DNA from: Bacteroidia bacterium
Lineage (GTDB): Bacteria; Bacteroidota; Bacteroidia; J057
Assembly: GCA_041391665.1 (NCBI GenBank)
Contig: JAWKNO010000001.1
Coordinates: 1,798,001 to 1,862,000 of the forward strand
Reading direction: 5' to 3'
DNA: 64,000 bases
The translations under genes were made by a program, and so were the position numbers. Below, piece after piece: positions 8,229 to 17,355 of this stretch; positions within the stretch are counted from its first letter, which is position 1; each line of letters opens with the position of its first letter. The notes under the pieces were generated by a model. The model was given only the letters and a program-made list of their open reading frames with translations, made no database searches and was not told the DNA's origin.

Positions 8229-9239
8229 ATGGCAAAAGCAAAACTCGAGTACATCTGGCTGGATGGATCTTCACCTACCCAAGGCCTGAGAAGTAAGACA
8301 AAAATTGTATCGAATTTTAGCGGCAAACTGGAAGACTGCCCGATGTGGTCTTTTGACGGTTCTTCTACCGAGCAGGCAGAGGGCCGTTCGTCAGACTGTC
8401 TGCTGAAACCGGTCGCTATTTATCCTGATCCGGGACGTATCAATGGTTATCTCGTAATGACCGAAGTCCTGAATCCGGATCGTACACCGCATGTAACCAA
8501 TGGACGTGCACAGATTGATGACGACGATAACGATTTCTGGTTTGGTTTTGAGCAGGAGTACTTCCTGTGGGATCCGGTGACAAATATGCCTCCCGGATTT
8601 CCGGAAGGTGGATACCCTGCACCGCAAGGACCATACTATTGTTCAGTTGGGGTAAAAAATGCATTTGGACGGGAGATCGTGGAAGAGCATCTCGATCAGT
8701 GTCTGGAGGCAGGCTTAAACGTGGAAGGTATTAATGCAGAAGTGGCTACTGGTCAGTGGGAATTTCAGATTTTCGCAAAAGGTGCTGCTGACGCTGGTGA
8801 TCAGATCTGGGTTGCCCGTTATCTTCTGGAACGTCTGGGCGAAAAATATGGTCTGGGCGTCAACTGGCACCCCAAACCAATCAAAGGAGACTGGAACGGA
8901 AGTGGGATGCATATCAATTTCAGTAATACTTTGCTCCGCACTGCCGGTAGCAAAGAAGCTTACGACAAAGTATGCGAGGCTTTCCGCCCTGTAATTAAAG
9001 AACATATTGCTGTTTATGGTGCTTATAACGATCAGCGACTGACAGGTAGACACGAAACCCAGTCGATTGACAAATTTAGCTTTGGTGTTTCTGACCGTGG
9101 TGCTTCTATCCGTATTCCGATCGGAACGGTAGAAAACGGCTACAAAGGATGGCTGGAAGACAGACGCCCCGCCTCCAATGCAGATCCGTACAAAGCTGCC
9201 GCAAGAATCATCAAAACAGTAAAAGGAGTAACTGCATAA
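8229..9239 (+). CDS. glnA: Glutamine synthetase, type II (eukaryote-like)
   Basis: 336 residues, the usual length of GSII and much shorter than GSI (about 450) or GSIII (about 700). It has the beta-grasp N-domain, the WSFDGSSTEQA motif, the GFEQEYFL metal-binding motif, the NGSGMHIN ATP/glutamate region, the RLTGRHETQ loop and the RRPASNADPYKAA end, all as in GSII. It condenses ammonium with glutamate using ATP. The single gene has its own terminator; with amtB and gltBD nearby it completes the GS-GOGAT route. The GSI-type adenylylation site is absent, so control is probably transcriptional or by feedback. Confidence 0.97.
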   Translation: MAKAKLEYIWLDGSSPTQGLRSKTKIVSNFSGKLEDCPMWSFDGSSTEQAEGRSSDCLLKPVAIYPDPGRINGYLVMTEVLNPDRTPHVTNGRAQIDDDDNDFWFGFEQEYFLWDPVTNMPPGFPEGGYPAPQGPYYCSVGVKNAFGREIVEEHLDQCLEAGLNVEGINAEVATGQWEFQIFAKGAADAGDQIWVARYLLERLGEKYGLGVNWHPKPIKGDWNGSGMHINFSNTLLRTAGSKEAYDKVCEAFRPVIKEHIAVYGAYNDQRLTGRHETQSIDKFSFGVSDRGASIRIPIGTVENGYKGWLEDRRPASNADPYKAAARIIKTVKGVTA

Positions 9240-9276
9240 GTCAAAGATGTCTTGCAGATCACTTGAGTGTTTTTGT

Positions 9277-9311
9277 GAAGGAGCGGCTTCGGTCGTTCCT
9301 TCCTTTTTTTT
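9277..9311 (+). terminator. Intrinsic terminator of glnA
   Basis: GAAGGAGCG and CGTTCCTTC form a 9-bp stem (one wobble) around an 8-nt loop, followed by C and eight Ts. The T-tract touches the stop codon of the convergent hydrolase gene. Confidence 0.9.
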
Positions 9312-10293
9312 ATACAATTTCTCCCTGCGTCATTCGCTCAAATTTCCGGATAATTTCGGCGAGTTTTCCGGGAGCTTCCCATACCATCATATTTCCAAAG
9401 GGCTCTTCGAGGCAGTTGGCCGTAGCAGAAGGAATATGCTGCGCCAGCAACTGAGAAGCCCTGGGGTCTATTCGCCGGTCTGAATAACTGGAAATCAGGG
9501 TAACCGGAAGCGAGAGGTCAGAGAGTCGGTCGTGGAGGTTTTGTCTACCTATCTGATCCCAGACACTTTGAATGATTTGATGCTCATCTCTCAAAGCTAC
9601 TTTCATAAACGCCCGCAACATCGACGGTGCAGGACTGTCGCCAAAGGCTACTGCCGAAAAACTCCAGCCATAGAGCTCCGTCTTCAGTATGCGTCGGAGT
9701 AAACCCGAACCAATCATCGAAAAAGGGAACCGACGCTGCGTTTTTTCTCCTTTTGAAAGCGCCCCAAAACCCGCAAGTGAAACCAGGCCTTTTACCCTGT
9801 ATCTGCTTTCTTCCGGATGATCCAGCAAATATTTCATCGCCAGAAATGCCCCCGCAGAATGCCCAACCAAAATACAGTCTTTAAGATTGTAAAATTCCAG
9901 CACCTGTTTCAGATCTCTGGAGAGGATTTCAGGGCTAAAACCATCTGATCCCGGTTTTGATTCACCATGTCCACGATGATCAAATGTGATCACCTGGTAA
10001 CCTTTGGCGGCCAACTGGCGCCAGAGAAGATTCATCGTTACCAATGACAATCCCAAATCCGGAATCAGGATCATCGCAGGGCCAGACGCTTTGTGCAGCG
10101 ACCGTATCAATCCGCCATCGGCTGTGGGAATGAATTCCTCCACTCCGTCGGGTTCCATCAGAAGCGTATTCTCTGACATCGAATCCGGATTGTTTTTGAA
10201 AATATAGAGATTCACAAGAACCCCTACCTGCATCATAAATAATAAAATGGCAAGGGCACAAATGATACAAAGAAGCAAATTCAGCAGAATCAT
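9310..10293 (-). CDS. Membrane-anchored alpha/beta hydrolase, catalytic His replaced
   Basis: 327 residues from the ATG at 10293 (a TTG five codons upstream is less likely). One N-terminal membrane helix (residues 3-31) precedes an alpha/beta hydrolase domain with FDHRGHGES and the nucleophile elbow GHSAGA (Ser146). The acid strand (SYSDRRID) is recognisable. In the usual GHM/E-x-P motif near the end, the histidine is Asn301 (PFGNMMVWEAP; the codon reads AAT). The enzyme may therefore be inactive or use another base. It lies convergent to glnA and divergent to gltB. Substrate is unknown. Confidence 0.85.
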   Translation of the reverse strand: MILLNLLLCIICALAILLFMMQVGVLVNLYIFKNNPDSMSENTLLMEPDGVEEFIPTADGGLIRSLHKASGPAMILIPDLGLSLVTMNLLWRQLAAKGYQVITFDHRGHGESKPGSDGFSPEILSRDLKQVLEFYNLKDCILVGHSAGAFLAMKYLLDHPEESRYRVKGLVSLAGFGALSKGEKTQRRFPFSMIGSGLLRRILKTELYGWSFSAVAFGDSPAPSMLRAFMKVALRDEHQIIQSVWDQIGRQNLHDRLSDLSLPVTLISSYSDRRIDPRASQLLAQHIPSATANCLEEPFGNMMVWEAPGKLAEIIRKFERMTQGEIV

Positions 10294-10726
10294 GTCTTTC
10301 AGGATCAAGAGTTAAACTTTCTTATTGAGCCAACTTCCATACCGTAGCAGCCTTAAGGTAACTCTGAATCTAAGAAATTTTTCGGTCATTGCCGAAAAAA
10401 AAACACTCGCATGAGATTATTTATGTTGTAAAAATCGGGCTTTTAGGTGCGATTTTTTTAATAGCATATGGGTAAAACTTCAGATAAGTAAAAATTTTAC
10501 AAAAATTTTATTGAAATATTAAATAATGTCGATTTTTATTATTATTATTGTCACTGAGTTTACACAAGGAGTCAGATAACTACATTTATTTAACCGGCCA
10601 TTTTGTTTGCCTTCAGGCAGGCGATTGGTGATATTTTTGCGGGCTTATTTTTCTATAGTAGAAAAATCGGCAAGGGGGTCTTGCGCCGGAAAATTTTGGT
10701 CATCTGCCCGAAATATCATCCCAGCA
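10294..10726. promoter_or_regulatory. gltB upstream region
   Basis: 433 bp between the hydrolase and gltB with no gene of its own. A stretch GATTTTTATTATTATTATTGTC (10532-10553) matches the glnA upstream motif at about 17 of 20 positions. The gltB frame is open upstream to a TTG at 10607, but those 40 codons precede the conserved Ntn-hydrolase propeptide and look untranslated. Confidence 0.45.
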
Positions 10727-13700
10727 ATGAAAGATTCTGACCAACGTTCGCTTTACGTTCCCGAATTAGAGCATGATGCCTGCGGCATTGGATTTGTCGC
10801 CCACCTCAAAGGAAAAAAATCGCATAACATCGTAGAAGACGCCCTTACCATGCTTACCAATATGGAGCATAGAGGTGCTACGGGTAGCGATCCCCGTACA
10901 GGCGACGGTGCCGGGATTCTCATTCAGGTTCCTCACCGTTTTCTCTCTGAAGAATGCCAGAAATCGGGGTTTACCATTCCTGATTTTGGCCAATACGGGG
11001 TGGGGATGATTTTTTTTCCTTCCGATGAAATCAAACGCGAACATTGCCGGGATATCCTGAAACAATATGTGGAAAACCGTGGGTTTCACCTGCTGGGATT
11101 CCGTAAAGTGCCTGCTGAAAAACAGTGGATTGGGAAAATTGCCTTCGACGCATCTCCTGAAATCGAGCAGATGTTTGTTGCTCCTAAGGAAAAATTGTCT
11201 CCCGATGCATTTGAAAGGCAGCTATTTATCCTGCGCCGTTTTGTGGGCCATGCGATCAACAAGCAGGTGCCCAATATCAATGATGAATTTTACTTCACCT
11301 CTCTTTCTTTTAAGACGATTGTCTATAAAGGTCAGTTTCGTACCGACCAATTGAGACCTTATTTTCCAGACTTGCACGATCCTCGGGTAGTTTCTGCCCT
11401 GGCGCTTGTGCATTCCCGTTTTTCGACCAATACTTTTCCCCGCTGGCGACTGGCTCAACCTTTCCGCTACATCGCCCACAATGGCGAAATCAATACGATC
11501 AGAGGAAATATCAACTGGATGCGGGCCAAAGAAGGGGTGATGACCTCCTCTTACTTTAAGCAGGAAGAGCTGGAAATGTTATTTCCTATCTGCGATCCCT
11601 CTCATTCTGATTCGCGCAACCTCGACAGTATGGTCGAATTGCTGGTCATGAGCGGAAGATCTCTTCCTCATGCCATGATGATGGTCATACCAGAAGCCTG
11701 GCAGGACAACAAGTTGATGGATGCGGAAAGAAAAGCATTCTACGAATTTCATTCTACACTTTCTGAGCCCTGGGACGGGCCGGCGTCTATTTGCTTTACT
11801 GACGGTAATATTGTGGGTGCTACGCTTGACCGTAATGGCCTGCGTCCTTCCCGTTATACCATTACCCGCGACGACCGGCTGATTATGGCATCTGAAACGG
11901 GTGCTTTGCCTGTAGAGCCTTATAATGTAAGACAGAAAGGTCGCCTTCAGCCTGGAAAAATCTTTGTAGCCGATCTCTCTCAGGGAAGAATTATCAGTGA
12001 TGAAGAACTGAAGCAGAGCATTTCGTCCCAACAACCTTACGGCGATTGGCTGAAAAAATATAAGCTGAATCTTGAAAGTTTTCCTCAAAGAAAACCTGTG
12101 TATCCGTCTCTTTCCGGAGAGGCGCTGCTGCGCACACAGAAATTATTTGGCGTGACCAGTGAAGACCTGAAAGTTGTCATTGGTAAATTTGCCGAAACGG
12201 CACAGGAACCCTTGGGCTCGATGGGAACAGACACCCCGCTGGCCATTCTTTCTTCTCAGTCTCAGCATATCTCTCATTACTTCAAACAACTGTTTGCCCA
12301 GGTCAGTAACCCTCCGATAGATCCTATCCGCGAACGCCTGGTAATGTCGCTGAGAACATGGATCGGGGGGTCTAAAAATATATTGATCGAGTCGGAGGAG
12401 GCTTGTAAACATATTACCATCAAACATCCGGTACTTACCAATCAGGAACTGGAAAAAATTCGCCAGATAGCGCACGAAGATTACCGGGCGGTTACCATTG
12501 ATGCGGTTTTTACCCCTGGGCAGTCATTGAAGGAAGCCCTTACGGTATTGTGTAAAAAGGCGGAAAAAGCGGCATCTGAAGCTGCTGATTCTGCCAAAAA
12601 TGGCAAAGCATATAATCTGGTAATTATCATCAGCGACAGAATCGCGGGCAAAGACCTGGCACCTATCCCCGCTCTGATGGCTGTAGGTGCGGTGCACCAC
12701 TGGCTGATGGAGCGCCGCCTCCGGTCGTTTGCAGATTTGATTGCAGAGACCGGCGACGCCCGCGAGACCCACCATTTTGCCACACTGATCGGCTATGGTG
12801 CGATTGCTATCAATCCCTACCTCGCCTTTGAAAGTCTTACCGAACTTAACCAGTCGCATCCCGATTTTCAGGAATACGCTGAAGAAAAACTTCACTACAA
12901 CTTTATCAAGGGGATTAATTACGGGTTGCTGAAAATCTTTTCAAAGATGGGCATATCCACCCTTGAATCGTATCACGGGGCACAGATTTTCGAGATACTG
13001 GGGATAAGCAAGGAAGTGGTCGATTTCTGTTTCAAGGGAAGTATCTCCCGAATCGGCGGTCTTTCTTTTGAGGAAATCAGCAGAGAAGTACTGATCCGCT
13101 ATTTGCAGGCATTTCCCGAAAACCCAAATGCAAAACTGCGATTGGAAACAGGTGGACTTTACCAGTGGAAAAAAGATGGAGAGGTTCACATGTTTAACCC
13201 TGAGACGATCCATCTTCTCCAGAAATCGAGCAAAAGCAACGATTACGGCCTCTATAAAAAATACGCAGCGAAGATCAATGAGCAGATGAAAAAGCCCATC
13301 ACGCTGCGGAGTCTGCTTGACTTTACAGATCGCCAGCCGATTCCGCTGGAAGAAGTAGAGCCTGTCGAAAATATTCTGAAACGTTTTGCTACCGGGGCGA
13401 TGTCGTTTGGTTCTATTTCTCATGAAGCGCATTCCACGCTTGCGATTGCCATGAACCGCATTGGCGGGAAAAGCAATTGTGGTGAAGGCGGGGAAGATGA
13501 AGAGCGTTATAATAGGTTGCCCAACGGCGATTCTACCCGTTCTGCCATCAAGCAGGTTGCTTCCGGACGGTTTGGCGTTACAAGTTATTACCTCAGCCAG
13601 GCAGACGAATTGCAAATCAAAATGGCACAGGGTGCCAAGCCTGGTGAAGGCGGCCAGCTCCCCGGCCACAAAGTAGATAAATGGATCGGACGAGTGCGGC

Positions 13701-15286
13701 ACAGTACGCCCGGTGTGGGCCTGATTTCGCCGCCGCCACACCATGATATCTATTCTATTGAAGACCTTGCGCAGCTGATATTTGACCTGAAAAATGCCAA
13801 CCGGCATGCCCGAATCAGCGTCAAACTGGTATCAGAAGCAGGCGTCGGAACCATTGCCGCCGGCGTAGCCAAAGCCCATGCAGATCATATTCTGATCTCA
13901 GGGCATGATGGCGGTACAGGTGCTTCTCCGCTGAGTTCGACCCGCCATGCGGGACTCCCCTGGGAGTTGGGACTTGCCGAGGCACATCAGACATTGGTAA
14001 AAAACAATCTTCGCAGTCGCGTTACGCTTCAGGTTGACGGACAGGTCAGGACGGGTCGCGATATGGCTATTGCCACCTTGCTCGGGGCAGAAGAGTGGGG
14101 GATAGCCACCGCAGCACTGGTGGTTGAGGGGTGTATTATGATGCGCAAATGTCATCTCAATACCTGCCCGGTAGGAGTCGCTACCCAAAACCCCGAGCTT
14201 CGGGCGATGTTTACCGGCAGTGCAGATGATCTTGTCAACTTCTTTACCTTCCTGGCAAATGACTTCCGGGAGCATATGGCTGAACTGGGCTTTCGCACAG
14301 TAAACGAAATGGTTGGTCAAAGCCAGAAACTGAAAGTGCGCGACGATATTGACCACTGGAAGCTCAAAACTATAGATCTTTCGCCTGTCCTGTACAAAGC
14401 GCCTCACGCAGAGAATGTGGGCCTTTATCAGCAGGTCGAACAGGAGCATGGGCTGGAAAAAGTACTTGACTGGCAATTGCTGGCCGCATCTAAAAATGGC
14501 ATTTCACATGGTGTGCCTGTTTTTCACTCAGCAGAAGTGCGAAATGTTGACCGGGCAATTGGCACCATCGTATCTCATGAAATATCCAAAATCCATAAAG
14601 GCAAAGGACTGGCGGCGGGCACCCTTCATTACAAATTTACCGGATCAGCCGGGCAAAGTTTTGCAGCCTTCGGCGTCAAAGGTATCCGCTTCGAACTCGA
14701 AGGGGAAGCCAATGACTACGTCGGCAAGGGACTTTCCGGTGCACAAATCATCGTATATCCCCACAAATCGGCACCGATCGAACCCGGAAAAAATATCGTC
14801 ATCGGCAATGTAGCCTTTTACGGTGCAACTTCCGGTGAAGCATTTATCCGTGGAGTGGCTGGCGAAAGGTTCTGCGTGCGAAACTCCGGTGTAAAGGCCG
14901 TCGTGGAAGGTGTAGGAGATCATGGCTGCGAATATATGACCGGGGGAACAGTCGTTGTGCTCGGCAAAACCGGGCGAAATTTTGCCGCAGGTATGAGTGG
15001 CGGAATCGCGTATGTATATGACCCTGAAAATGAATTTAAGGTAAAATGCAATCCGGAACTGGTCGAGTTTGACCCGCTGGAATACGATGATATCGAAGTA
15101 CTGAAAAACCTCATCAGCAGACATTATACATATACAGGAAGCCGTATTGCCCTAAAACTGATGACCGAATGGTCGGCGGCTTTTGATCACTTTGTGAAAG
15201 TTATTCCTACCGATTATAAGAATGTCCTTCTGGCAAACCATGTCAACGCATGGAAAGAGAAAGAAACAGAAAAACTGGTAGGCTAA
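10727..15286 (+). CDS. gltB: Glutamate synthase (NADPH), large subunit
   Basis: 1519 residues from the ATG at 10727, the normal size. Cys19 in HDACGIGF is the N-terminal nucleophile after removal of an 18-residue propeptide. The order is class-II glutaminase domain (to about 430), central domain, FMN-binding synthase domain, and a C-terminal GXGXG beta-helix. The 3Fe-4S ligands Cys1136, Cys1142 and Cys1147 have the spacing of known GltB proteins. It converts glutamine plus 2-oxoglutarate into two glutamates with electrons from GltD, whose gene starts 22 bp downstream. Together with glnA and amtB it forms the ammonium assimilation block. Confidence 0.97.
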   Translation: MKDSDQRSLYVPELEHDACGIGFVAHLKGKKSHNIVEDALTMLTNMEHRGATGSDPRTGDGAGILIQVPHRFLSEECQKSGFTIPDFGQYGVGMIFFPSDEIKREHCRDILKQYVENRGFHLLGFRKVPAEKQWIGKIAFDASPEIEQMFVAPKEKLSPDAFERQLFILRRFVGHAINKQVPNINDEFYFTSLSFKTIVYKGQFRTDQLRPYFPDLHDPRVVSALALVHSRFSTNTFPRWRLAQPFRYIAHNGEINTIRGNINWMRAKEGVMTSSYFKQEELEMLFPICDPSHSDSRNLDSMVELLVMSGRSLPHAMMMVIPEAWQDNKLMDAERKAFYEFHSTLSEPWDGPASICFTDGNIVGATLDRNGLRPSRYTITRDDRLIMASETGALPVEPYNVRQKGRLQPGKIFVADLSQGRIISDEELKQSISSQQPYGDWLKKYKLNLESFPQRKPVYPSLSGEALLRTQKLFGVTSEDLKVVIGKFAETAQEPLGSMGTDTPLAILSSQSQHISHYFKQLFAQVSNPPIDPIRERLVMSLRTWIGGSKNILIESEEACKHITIKHPVLTNQELEKIRQIAHEDYRAVTIDAVFTPGQSLKEALTVLCKKAEKAASEAADSAKNGKAYNLVIIISDRIAGKDLAPIPALMAVGAVHHWLMERRLRSFADLIAETGDARETHHFATLIGYGAIAINPYLAFESLTELNQSHPDFQEYAEEKLHYNFIKGINYGLLKIFSKMGISTLESYHGAQIFEILGISKEVVDFCFKGSISRIGGLSFEEISREVLIRYLQAFPENPNAKLRLETGGLYQWKKDGEVHMFNPETIHLLQKSSKSNDYGLYKKYAAKINEQMKKPITLRSLLDFTDRQPIPLEEVEPVENILKRFATGAMSFGSISHEAHSTLAIAMNRIGGKSNCGEGGEDEERYNRLPNGDSTRSAIKQVASGRFGVTSYYLSQADELQIKMAQGAKPGEGGQLPGHKVDKWIGRVRHSTPGVGLISPPPHHDIYSIEDLAQLIFDLKNANRHARISVKLVSEAGVGTIAAGVAKAHADHILISGHDGGTGASPLSSTRHAGLPWELGLAEAHQTLVKNNLRSRVTLQVDGQVRTGRDMAIATLLGAEEWGIATAALVVEGCIMMRKCHLNTCPVGVATQNPELRAMFTGSADDLVNFFTFLANDFREHMAELGFRTVNEMVGQSQKLKVRDDIDHWKLKTIDLSPVLYKAPHAENVGLYQQVEQEHGLEKVLDWQLLAASKNGISHGVPVFHSAEVRNVDRAIGTIVSHEISKIHKGKGLAAGTLHYKFTGSAGQSFAAFGVKGIRFELEGEANDYVGKGLSGAQIIVYPHKSAPIEPGKNIVIGNVAFYGATSGEAFIRGVAGERFCVRNSGVKAVVEGVGDHGCEYMTGGTVVVLGKTGRNFAAGMSGGIAYVYDPENEFKVKCNPELVEFDPLEYDDIEVLKNLISRHYTYTGSRIALKLMTEWSAAFDHFVKVIPTDYKNVLLANHVNAWKEKETEKLVG

Positions 15287-15308
15287 AAAAATATTACGCA
15301 AAATTATT

Positions 15309-16721
15309 ATGGGAAAACCAACAGGATTTTTAGAGTATAAGCGTGAGCTTCCCGGTACAAGGGATGCTGAAGAAAGAATCCTTGACTTTAAGGAATTGTA
15401 TCTTCCCTTTAGTGAAGAAAAAACCCGCGAACAAGCCGCCAGGTGCATGGACTGCGGGGTGCCTTTCTGTCATCAGGGCTGCCCGCTGGGCAATCATATT
15501 CCTGATTTTAATGATGCCGTTTACCGCGAAGACTGGGAGGCTGCCATTGAGATTCTCCTATCCACCAATCCTTTCCCTGAGTTTACGGGAAGGATTTGCC
15601 CGGCGCCCTGCGAAGGATCTTGTGTACTGGGGATCAACCGCCCACCGGTAAGCATCGAACATATTGAGAAAACCATCATCGAAAAAGCATTCGAACTGGG
15701 CTATATCAAACCGCAGGCTCCGTCCTTCCGGACTGGTAAATCAGTTGCGGTGGTAGGTTCCGGCCCCGCAGGTCTTTCCGCAGCTGTATATCTCAATCGG
15801 GCCGGACACAACGTAACGGTTTATGAGAGAGACGCAAATCCCGGAGGATTGCTGCGTTATGGGATTCCGGATTTTAAACTTGAAAAATGGGTTGTAGAAA
15901 GGCAGATAGCTTTGATGGAAGCTGAAGGTATTCATTTTGTCTGTAATGCTCATATAGGTGTAGATATGCCAACAGAAGAGTTAAAAAAATACGATAGCGT
16001 AGTGGTTACCGGTGGATCAACGGTTCCCCGTGACCTGAATACTACGCCAGGAAGAAACCTGGAGGGGGTTCATTTTGCCATGGACTTCCTTACCCGCCAG
16101 AATAAAAAGATCGCGGGAGAGTGGACACCCAAAGCGGGGGATATCAGCGCTGCCGGGAAACATGTGGTAGTGATCGGCGGCGGAGACACCGGCGCAGATT
16201 GTGTGGGCACTTCCAATCGTCAGGGGGCGCTTTCGGTAACTCAGCTGGAGCTTCTGGAAAAACCTCCGGTCCAAAGAAGCTATTCTAATCCATGGCCCGA
16301 ATGGCCGATGGTTTTGCGGAGCTCTTCTTCACATGAAGAAGGATGTGAGCGGCAGTGGTCTGTATTGACCAAAGAATTTGTTGCCGATGAGAATGGCCAT
16401 ATCAAAGCCATAAAGATATGTGAAATCGCCTGGCGCGCTTACGGCAACGGGTTTGACATTATCCCCAATACCGAGCAGTTGATCCCCTGTGATCTGGCCT
16501 TGCTGGCCATAGGATTTATGCATCCACAGGCAGAAGGCATGCTGGCAGATCTCGATTTGGACCTCGATGAGAGAGGAAATGTGAAGACAAATGAATACGC
16601 AACATCTGTCGAAGGAGTATTTGCCGCCGGAGATATGCGAAGAGGACAATCACTGGTGGTATGGGCGATTGCAGAAGGGCGTGATTGTGCAGAAAAAGTA
16701 GACGAATTTTTGCGCAAATAA
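15309..16721 (+). CDS. gltD: Glutamate synthase, small subunit
   Basis: 470 residues, full length. The N-terminal ferredoxin-like part carries cysteine sets for two 4Fe-4S clusters (Cys46, 49, 54, 58, and a later CPAPCEGSC). An FAD motif follows (GSGPAGLSAAVYL) and an NADPH-binding GGGDTGADC. It feeds electrons from NADPH to GltB. It is in one operon with gltB and closed by a strong terminator 45 bp downstream. Confidence 0.97.
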   Translation: MGKPTGFLEYKRELPGTRDAEERILDFKELYLPFSEEKTREQAARCMDCGVPFCHQGCPLGNHIPDFNDAVYREDWEAAIEILLSTNPFPEFTGRICPAPCEGSCVLGINRPPVSIEHIEKTIIEKAFELGYIKPQAPSFRTGKSVAVVGSGPAGLSAAVYLNRAGHNVTVYERDANPGGLLRYGIPDFKLEKWVVERQIALMEAEGIHFVCNAHIGVDMPTEELKKYDSVVVTGGSTVPRDLNTTPGRNLEGVHFAMDFLTRQNKKIAGEWTPKAGDISAAGKHVVVIGGGDTGADCVGTSNRQGALSVTQLELLEKPPVQRSYSNPWPEWPMVLRSSSSHEEGCERQWSVLTKEFVADENGHIKAIKICEIAWRAYGNGFDIIPNTEQLIPCDLALLAIGFMHPQAEGMLADLDLDLDERGNVKTNEYATSVEGVFAAGDMRRGQSLVVWAIAEGRDCAEKVDEFLRK

Positions 16722-16765
16722 ACCCGTAAAAAGCAATAAATTTGACGATCTATCGACATCAATTG

Positions 16766-16803
16766 CAGACATCAGTTTTTGATGTCTGTTTTTTATTATT
16801 TTT
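16766..16803 (+). terminator. Intrinsic terminator of gltBD
   Basis: A perfect 9-bp stem CAGACATCA/TGATGTCTG with a GTTTT loop, followed by TTTTTTATTATTTTT. Confidence 0.95.
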
Positions 16804-16904
16804 GGGGCAAATTTGTATTCACTAATGCTATACAAATTCAAAAAATTATCGCTAAAATTACCAAAAAAACATTTGTTTACGCCGAATTTTGAACTAGACT
16901 GACA

Positions 16905-17306
16905 ATGAAAATCCATGTTTCAAACATTGATCGTTCTACTTCCGAAGATGAATTGTTCGAAATATTCGAAGAATTTGGAGAAGTGACTTCTGTAGAATTA
17001 AATGATGATCCTGACCCAGGTAGAGAAACTTTTTCTGCAACGGTAATCATGCCATCAGCAATTGAGGCGAGAGAAGCCATTTTGGAGCTCAACGGAGAAA
17101 ATATTGATGGCAGAAACCTCCGTGTGGTAAAAGGCAAGCCTTCTCCGCAACAGGGTAGTGCTAATAGTTCTTATGATGATGATGGCGAAGAAGAAGATGA
17201 GGATGATATCTCAGGTGGTAAAGTTTGGGAGAAAATCCGCCGCCGCAAGCCACCAGCATCCAGTGATAACCCTACAGGCGGCATAAAAGGCAAGAAAAAA
17301 AGATAA
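16905..17306 (+). CDS. RRM-domain RNA-binding-like protein
   Basis: 133 residues. Residues 1-80 follow the RRM beta-alpha-beta layout (opening strand IHVSNI, ELFEIFEEFGEV helix, second half ending RNLRVVKGK). The tail is acidic (DDDGEEEDEDD) and then basic (KIRRRK...KGKKKR). The aromatic RNA-stacking residues are largely missing: RNP2 has His instead of Tyr/Phe, and the RNP1 stretch reads ETFSATVIM with only one aromatic. Short single-RRM proteins are common in Bacteroidota and cyanobacteria, often cold-linked. RNA binding here is plausible but weakened. It is monocistronic, with its own terminator. Confidence 0.85.
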   Translation: MKIHVSNIDRSTSEDELFEIFEEFGEVTSVELNDDPDPGRETFSATVIMPSAIEAREAILELNGENIDGRNLRVVKGKPSPQQGSANSSYDDDGEEEDEDDISGGKVWEKIRRRKPPASSDNPTGGIKGKKKR

Positions 17307-17318
17307 CGATTAACAAAC

Positions 17319-17354
17319 AAAAGCAGAGGTATCCCGGTACTTCCTGCTTTTTTT
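17319..17354 (+). terminator. Intrinsic terminator of the RRM gene
   Basis: AGCAGAGGTA pairs with TACTTCCTGCT (one bulged C, one wobble) around TCCCGG, then seven or more Ts. The T-tract ends directly at the start of the arginine decarboxylase gene, so that gene's transcript either begins inside this element or depends on readthrough. Confidence 0.8.
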
Positions 17355-17355
17355 A

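Noticed and set aside
8715..9317. Minus-strand 200-codon frame
   Set aside because: Antisense to glnA, no domain, no signal peptide.
10607..10726. Longer gltB start at TTG
   Set aside because: It would add 40 residues ahead of the Ntn-hydrolase propeptide; the ATG at 10727 gives the normal length.
11579..14476. Several long minus-strand frames within gltB
   Set aside because: All antisense to the complete large-subunit gene; no recognisable product.
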